DNA of 64,000 nt from Citrobacter sp. Marseille-Q6884. Its GTDB lineage: Bacteria > Pseudomonadota > Gammaproteobacteria > Enterobacterales > Enterobacteriaceae. Both the position numbers and the translations under genes were made by a program. How positions within the stretch are numbered: position 1 is the first letter of the stretch; every line of letters begins with the position of its first letter. Shown piece after piece: positions 62,601 through 64,000 of this stretch. The stretch is taken from positions 1,488,001-1,552,000 of the forward strand of contig NZ_CAMDRE010000002.1 of assembly GCF_945906775.1 (NCBI RefSeq). The letters are read 5' to 3'. Under the pieces are notes generated by a model. The model did no database searches and was not told the DNA's origin. It was given only the letters and a program-made list of their open reading frames with translations.

Positions 62601-64000
62601 GACGGAAGCGATCGTCGCAGTCATATTTCTGCTGGCATCCGATCCATCACCCACACGCAGTTCAGGCGTACTGCCATCCACCGGGGAGTTCACTAAAGCG
62701 ATAACACCGCCATTAAGCACATAGCCAGTGGTCGTAAACTGCATTCCCGAGGTCTCAACCTGACCAAACGCGTTATCGACAGTAACAGTACCCGCCGTAC
62801 CGCCAAATACCGCAAAGGATCTATTGCCGTAGGCCGAGTTACTTGACCCAGAAACGTCGGCCCAGGATGTTTGCCCCAGCAAACGCCAGGTTCCTGTGCC
62901 ACCTTCTCCGCTCCCCTGGTTATAGTTAGCCGAGTTCATGCCGTCCCAGAAGGCCAGCAGTTGTCCGGTACTGTTAATCAGGTTCACCTGACCAGGTACA
63001 GTACTTTGCAGGGCAAGCGTTGTCCCCGCAGGAACCGTCCCCAACACCAGGCCATTGTTGGTCAATGTACCGTTGTAGTTAAAGACGCGATAGACACCGG
63101 CTGAGAAGGTTCCGCCAGCCGGAGTAGAGACATTCAGGCGTCCATCCAGCGTCAGGTTACCGTTGACGTCAGTACGGGTATTTTCCGCGACGCCATTCAC
63201 TTTACCGAACTGGTAATTCAGGATTGAAAGATCATTGAGCGCCAGGTTGCCATTGATGGTCAGCGTGCCGCCGGTGCCGTTTTCACTCCCTGGCATCAGC
63301 GTCGCCCCGTTCGCAATGGTGACATTGCCGCCGATAGTCCCGGTACCGCCCAGCGTTGCGCCGTTCGCAACGGTTGTCGACCCGGTTGCAGCCGACTGAT
63401 TGCCATCAATATACAGCGTGCCCTCTGACACCGTGGTGGCGCCGGTATAGGTGTTCGCCCCTTTCAGAACGGTCGTGCCTAAACCCAGTTTTGTGACACC
63501 ACCCGCACCCGAAATGAGGGCATTTTGATCGGTCATAGAGCCGTTGCTGGCGTTGAATGCCAGTGCGCCTCCGGTCATGTTGACGTTTCCGATAATAGAA
63601 CCATCGGTCGTACCATCGCCCAGTTGTAAAATACCGGCACTGATCGTGGTGCCGCCGGTATACGCCTGGTTACCCGTCAGCGTCAGCGTATTTGTCCCTA
63701 ACTTACTCAGGGATCCCGTGCCGGAGATAAGGTTTGACCATGTCACGTTATTGCTGCGGTTAAACGCCAGCGTACCGTTGTTGGTGATATTGCCGGAAAT
63801 CTCCCCAGTAGTACCGCCATTGCCCAGTTGCAGCGTACCAGCAGAAATTGTTGTGCCGCCCGTATGGGTACTGTTACCCGTTAACACCAGCGTGCCACTG
63901 CCTATCTGCTCAAAAGAGCCTGCGCCACTGATTCCGCCGCTATAGAGGTAGGTATCCCCCCTGTTGAACTTCAACGCTGCACCACTGGCGACAACGGATG
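49710..64000 (-). CDS. Giant autotransporter adhesin, 5' end outside window
   Basis: At least 4,763 codons, open to the right edge of the window; a TTG at 63974 is not a real start because the frame continues (SVVASGAAL). The C-terminal ~300 residues form a type V autotransporter barrel: SMWLRQVGGHNRWSSS, GVMAGYGRNSSNSRS, YGWFDNTVKGE, and a final ATLGVKYNF ending in Phe. Before it is a pertactin-like junction (YDYSLVKKGADWYLTS). The rest is beta-helix passenger built of autotransporter-associated repeats (LSGTGGLTKTGSGVFTLSG, NTYSGGTTISAGTLQLG). Gly/Thr/Ser/Ala-rich and almost without cysteine. Nested DNA repeats are listed separately. An adhesin or biofilm role is inferred. Confidence 0.95.
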   Translation of the reverse strand, partial: SVVASGAALKFNRGDTYLYSGGISGAGSFEQIGSGTLVLTGNSTHTGGTTISAGTLQLGNGGTTGEISGNITNNGTLAFNRSNNVTWSNLISGTGSLSKLGTNTLTLTGNQAYTGGTTISAGILQLGDGTTDGSIIGNVNMTGGALAFNASNGSMTDQNALISGAGGVTKLGLGTTVLKGANTYTGATTVSEGTLYIDGNQSAATGSTTVANGATLGGTGTIGGNVTIANGATLMPGSENGTGGTLTINGNLALNDLSILNYQFGKVNGVAENTRTDVNGNLTLDGRLNVSTPAGGTFSAGVYRVFNYNGTLTNNGLVLGTVPAGTTLALQSTVPGQVNLINSTGQLLAFWDGMNSANYNQGSGEGGTGTWRLLGQTSWADVSGSSNSAYGNRSFAVFGGTAGTVTVDNAFGQVETSGMQFTTTGYVLNGGVIALVNSPVDGSTPELRVGDGSDASRNMTATIASVLQGATSVTKTDLGTLVLTGNNTWTGGTRVNGGVLQVSSDANLGATSGALSFDGGTLATTTSFNTARTTTLNTGGGTLDTAAGTTLTMSGIIGGTGSLTKTNSGTLLLTGTNTWTGGTAINGGIVQVSADANLGAATGPLSFDGGTLATTTSFNTSRATTLNTGGGTLDTAAGTTLTMSGVVSGSGALTKTNTGTLTLTNSNTWSGGTTISGGTLQLGNGGTGGSLTGNVTNNGTLAFNRSDTSTLAGVISGSGVVNQIGTGKTILSGINTYSGGTNISAGTLVAQNGAALGTGAVVNNAALQLDFAADGTLANVLSGSGALSKTGSGTATLTGAGSAQGAVTVSGGTLAFGQSGAFNAASMNVASGAAITVNPISNIVLSGTYTQAAGATFNGVADTQAKTAVTAATASLNGTLNITGFGIAAPVTASGLTGTQYTVVHTTSGITGNFSSVNLNGAASTVDYLRLAGRVSGNDYNVGYGLSWLEGLANGTGSFTLAGASDAFNVDVVLGNQAAGTYASGWDGKTLTKAGAGTLTLSSVNTYTGDTLVNGGTLKAGIANAFAQSANVAVASGATLDLNNFNQTARNLSGAGNVTLGSAMLTENAVSDTTFSGTLSGTGGLTKTGSGVFTLSGSNTYSGGTTVSVGTLVAKNGAALGTGAVANNAALQLDFAANGTLANVLSGSGTLTKTGSGTTTLTGTGSTQGAVTVSGGTLAFGQSGAFNAASLTTAAGAGTQVAATSNLMLSGALTQAAGSTLTVAKGTQPAVTAQTANLNGTLSLSGYGTAAPASASGIAGTQYTVIHTTNGITGDFSSVNLNGAASTVDYLRLAGRVSGNDYNVGYGLSWLEGQANGTGSFTLAGASDAFNVDVVLGNQAAGTYASGWDGKTLTKAGAGTLTLSSVNTYTGDTLVNGGVLKAGIADAFAQSANVAVASGATLDLNNFNQTTRNLSGAGNVTLGSAMLTENAVSDTTFSGTLSGTGGLTKTGSGVFTLSGSNTYSGGTTISAGTLVAQNGAALGTGTVANNAALQLDFAANGTLANVLSGSGTLTKTGNGTTTLTGAGSTQGAVTVSGGTLAFGQSGVFNAASLTTAAGAATQVAATSNLMLSGALTQAAGSTLTVAKGTQPAVTAQTANLNGTLSLSGYGTAAPASASGIAGTQYTVIHTTNGITGDFSSVNLNGAVSTVDYLRLAGRVSGNDYNVGYGLSWLEGQAYGTGSFTLANASDAFNVDVALGDQAAGTYASGWDGKTLTKAGAGTLTLSSVNTYTGDTLVNGGTLKAGIADAFAQSANVAVASGATLDLNNFNQTAHNLSGAGNVTLGSAMLTENAVSDTTFSGTLSGTGGLTKTGSGVFTLSGSNTYSGGTTISAGTLVAQNGAALGTGAVANNAALQLDFAANGTLANVLSGSGTLTKTGSGTTTLTGAGSTQGAVTVSGGTLAFGQSGAFNAASLTTAAGAATQVAATSNLMLSGALTQAAGSTLTVAKGTQPAVTAQTANLNGTLSLSGYGTAAPASASGIAGTQYTVIHTTNGISGDFSSVNLNGAASSVDYLRLAGRVSGNDYNVGYGLSWLEGQAYGTGSFTLANASDAFNVDVALGDQAAGTYTSGWDGKTLTKAGAGTLTLSSVNTYTGDTLVNGGTLKAGIANAFAQSANVAVASGATLDLNNFNQTAHNLSGAGNVTLGSAMLTENAVSDTTFSGTLSGTGGLTKTGSGVFTLSGSNTYSGGTTVSAGTLQLGDGGTSGAITGNVTNNGTLAFNRSDATTFAGVISGSGRVTQVGTGKTIFTGTHTYSGGTTVSAGTLQLGNGGTTGSVQGAIDIASGAALAVDWGADYTVNNTLTGSGLVAIKAAGNDVNFASAAMGAGFNGIVDLQNAAFSLGGVNTGALAAATLRLGSGSVTTVADGTQSIGGLAFDGGKAIFNATVPAQIDATSLVRANLLDASGAGVVQATLPVPYVLPMPVPSTELSLLEQDDVNLGTRLVAASTAVGSAGALELQDQNGNVISAAQQIDVQQGGNLVALGTYDYRLTTGTLQDGLYVSYGLKQLDLQAGQTLTLAQNSGATGLSADMSAKLTGSGNLRVDAGTGVLSLSNTTNNFTGNTTVATGTLQAGARDVIATSANVTVNAGATLDTHGYHQSLTNLTGAGTVTNGTTTATTLTLKDTVTSVFAGTLTGAQLALVQASGTQILTGSNTYGGGTAINPAATLQLGNGGTTGSITGNVTNNGTLAFNRSDTATFSGVISGTGMVNQMGTGRTILTGANNYSGGTTISAGTLQLGNGGTSGSLTGNVTNNGTLAFNRSDTLTLAGVISGSGVVNQIGTGKTILSGTNTYSGGTSISAGTLVAQNGAALGTGAVVNNAALQLDFAANGTLANVLSGSGSLTKTGSGTTTLTGTGSTQGAVTVSGGTLAFGQSGVFNAASLTTAAGAATQVAATSNLMLSGALTQAAGSTLTVAKGTQPAVTAQTANLNGTLSLSGYGTAAPASASGIAGTQYTVIHTTNGITGDFSSVNLNGAASTVDYLRLAGRVSGNDYNVGYGLSWLEGQAYGTGSFTLANASDAFNVDVALGDQAAGTYTSGWDGKTLTKAGAGTLTLSSVNTYTGDTLVNGGTLKAGIADAFAQSAHVTVASGATLDLNNFNQTARNLSGAGNVTLGSAMLTENAVSDSTFSGTLSGTGGLTKTGSGVFTLNGSNTYSGGTTVSAGTLQLGDGGTSGAITGNVTNNGTLAFNRSDATTFHGVISGSGRVTQVGTGTTLFTGAHTYSGGTTVSAGTLQLGNGGTTGSVQGAIDIASGATLAVDWGADYTVNNTLTGSGLVAIKAAGNDVNFASAAMGAGFSGVVDLQNAAFSLGGANTGALAAATLRLGSGSVTTVADGTQSIGSLVFNSGKAIFNATVPAQVDATSLVQANLLDTSGTGTVQVTLPTPYVLPTPAPSTDLSLLEQDDVNLGTRLVAASTAIGSAGALELQDQNGNAITAAQQINIQQGGNLVALGTYDYRLSSGANQDGLYVSYGLKQLDLQAAQTLTLAQNSGATGASADMSAKITGSGSLQVDAGTGIVSLSNTTNDFTGDTTVATGTLQAGALDVIATSANVMVNAGATLDTNGYDQSLTNLSGDGTVTNGTATDTILTLNDTATSVFAGDITGAQLALVQASGTQVLAGSNTYGGGTTINTGATLQLGNGGTTGSITGNVTNDGTLAFNRSDTATFNGVISGTGSVDQTGTGRTILTGANSYSGGSTISAGTLQLNDSQAAGTGAISVNTTAGDVGTGLDLAFSDASDFSNLLIGEGTTTVSGAQATITGTNAGYTGNWRVTDTGTLAVATDAVSSTDNLGTGGVDIAADGIVNLLTQGAFSFNNALTGAGTLNASGHGQAFSFGSGVGSAFTGMAVLTDNTFALSGDNTTALTHGKLSVGTGNVTTVGDGNQQIGGLIINDGTVVFNATAPDEILATSLITADTLDISHTGTVYINAPASYVPHARDTDNSLNLLMQDEGDTGVQLVKSTSVTGSGGAIQLLNKDGSKITAERTIDINQNGDVVARGTYDYRLTSGANADGLYVNYGLTGLDLQADKTLTLAQDTGAINASADMSAKVTGSGNLAIEAGAGVVSLSNATNDYTGETKVSTGTLRSDADNALGKTSLLSLANTAGFDLNGKTQTVGKLNGDAGSLLNVNGGTLALSNGGVSAGTLTGAGKLSVLGGTFDVRGANTGLSVVSQISKGATASLNNVAGLGSGNIITDGTLALNGAVGTMTNNISGTGELVKQGTGEVVLTGQTGWTGDTHIDGGELVLDGSRGGAQLVSNVIAKDNTSLSLRNGASLTGWIDPTDVSIDSASRWNMTADSLVDDVKLAGTLNFAAPSTQSMTTGRTLTATNWHGQDGTVVMNTVLGGDTSVTDKIVISGNTSGNTFVKVNNVGGRGAQTVEGIQVVKVGGQSDGTFTKSGRIVAGIYDYSLVKKGADWYLTSLDTSTKDKKSTSGIRPDPASYTANLAAANTMFVHRLHDREGETQYTDALTGEQKVTSMWLRQVGGHNRWSSSIGQVDTQSNRYVTQLGGEVAQWSPDGVQRLHVGVMAGYGRNSSNSRSNATGYRSDGSVNGYSTGLYATWYQNDETKQGMYVDSWAQYGWFDNTVKGEKVQSESYKSKGITASLELGYTHKLGDFTGSQGTEGEWFIQPQAQAVWMGVTADDHYESNGTRVTGEGDGNVQTRLGVRTFLKSHNKLDEGKNRNFKPYVEINWIHNTQSFGSHMGDATLSQDGARNVGEVKAGVEGQLNSRLSVWGNVGVQVGDKGYSDTSATLGVKYNF
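52900..58700 (-). repeat. Two-fold 2,907-bp (969-codon) supra-repeat in the passenger
   Basis: Two independent markers recur at the same distance: GTCCGCCACC at 53991 and 56898, and CAGACGCAGG at 55041 and 57948, both 2,907 bp apart, which is 969 codons. Each unit holds a module with ALAVDWGADYTVNNTLTGSG, LLEQDDVNLGTRLVAAST and GTYDYRL, then PATR motifs and one 362-codon unit. A third, more diverged copy of the YDYRL part lies near 51978. Borders are approximate. Confidence 0.85.
57430..61300 (-). repeat. Tandem 1,086-bp (362-codon) repeat in the passenger
   Basis: The marker CAGACGCAGGTAGTCCA (encoding VDYLRLAG) occurs at 57948, 59034, 60120 and 61206, each exactly 1,086 bp apart. The units are nearly identical in DNA (FTLAxASDAFNVDV, TLTKAGAGTLTLSSVNTYTG, ALQLDFAANGTLANVLSG, GTQYTVIHTTNGI). 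About three and a half tandem units; a further copy is at 55041. Borders are approximate. Confidence 0.9.

Noticed and set aside
61612..62724. 370-codon plus-strand frame rich in Pro/Val (VPPLPSCSVPPEMVV)
   Set aside because: Antisense shadow of the passenger repeats; same reasoning as above.

Overview
The window is chromosomal DNA of an enteric bacterium in the Escherichia/Salmonella/Citrobacter group; Citrobacter is my best guess. The first 18.8 kb follow the E. coli K-12 gene order around 37 min almost gene for gene (ydhJ-ydhK, sodC, ydhF, ydhL, nemR-nemA-gloA, rnt, grxD, mepH, sodB, ydhP, ynhF, purR, ydhB, ydhC, cfa, ribE, mdtK). As I recall for Salmonella, there is no lhr between rnt and grxD. 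This backbone covers efflux, oxidative and electrophile stress, redox, cell-wall and membrane-lipid functions. Its regulatory sites are still readable: NemR boxes, two PurR boxes, the sodB leader and the two cfa promoters.

From 18.8 to 36.0 kb, between mdtK and the valV-valW tRNA pair, the content is accessory. It begins with an RluA-type pseudouridine synthase. Next is a sugar-acid type operon (UxuA-like dehydratase, MFS carrier, RraA/aldolase-like protein) with a divergent FadR-type regulator and a perfect 15-bp palindrome in the shared promoter. A diguanylate cyclase, a 57-aa basic ORF and a cupin follow. An IS5 copy then splits the end of an unknown gene. After an HNH protein comes an MlrA-like regulator next to a 319-aa DUF523-DUF1722 protein, a pair I recognise from the ttr side of Salmonella SPI-2. 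Three AT-rich unknown genes follow, separated by related GTCCGCT/AGCGGAC hairpins, and then an arsA relic just before the tRNAs.

From valW (36.2 kb) to 48.2 kb lies what looks like a tRNA-targeted island. The last 25 nt of valW are repeated imperfectly at 48191-48215. Inside are an IS3-family element split by an IS30, whose own transposase has a stop codon, then an EAL-domain gene, a LuxR-type regulator, a five-gene chaperone-usher fimbrial operon and two tandem IprA/YaiV-like regulators. No integrase gene remains.

From 48.3 kb to the right edge, on the minus strand, are a very large autotransporter gene (over 4,750 codons, 5' end outside the window) and, downstream of it, two paralogous Skp/OmpH-like genes. 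One paralog has a lipoprotein signal and the other has none. The autotransporter passenger has nested repeats: a tandem period of exactly 1,086 bp (362 codons) and a larger duplication of exactly 2,907 bp (969 codons). The autotransporter with its adjacent Skp-like pair is the best candidate here for an undescribed system.
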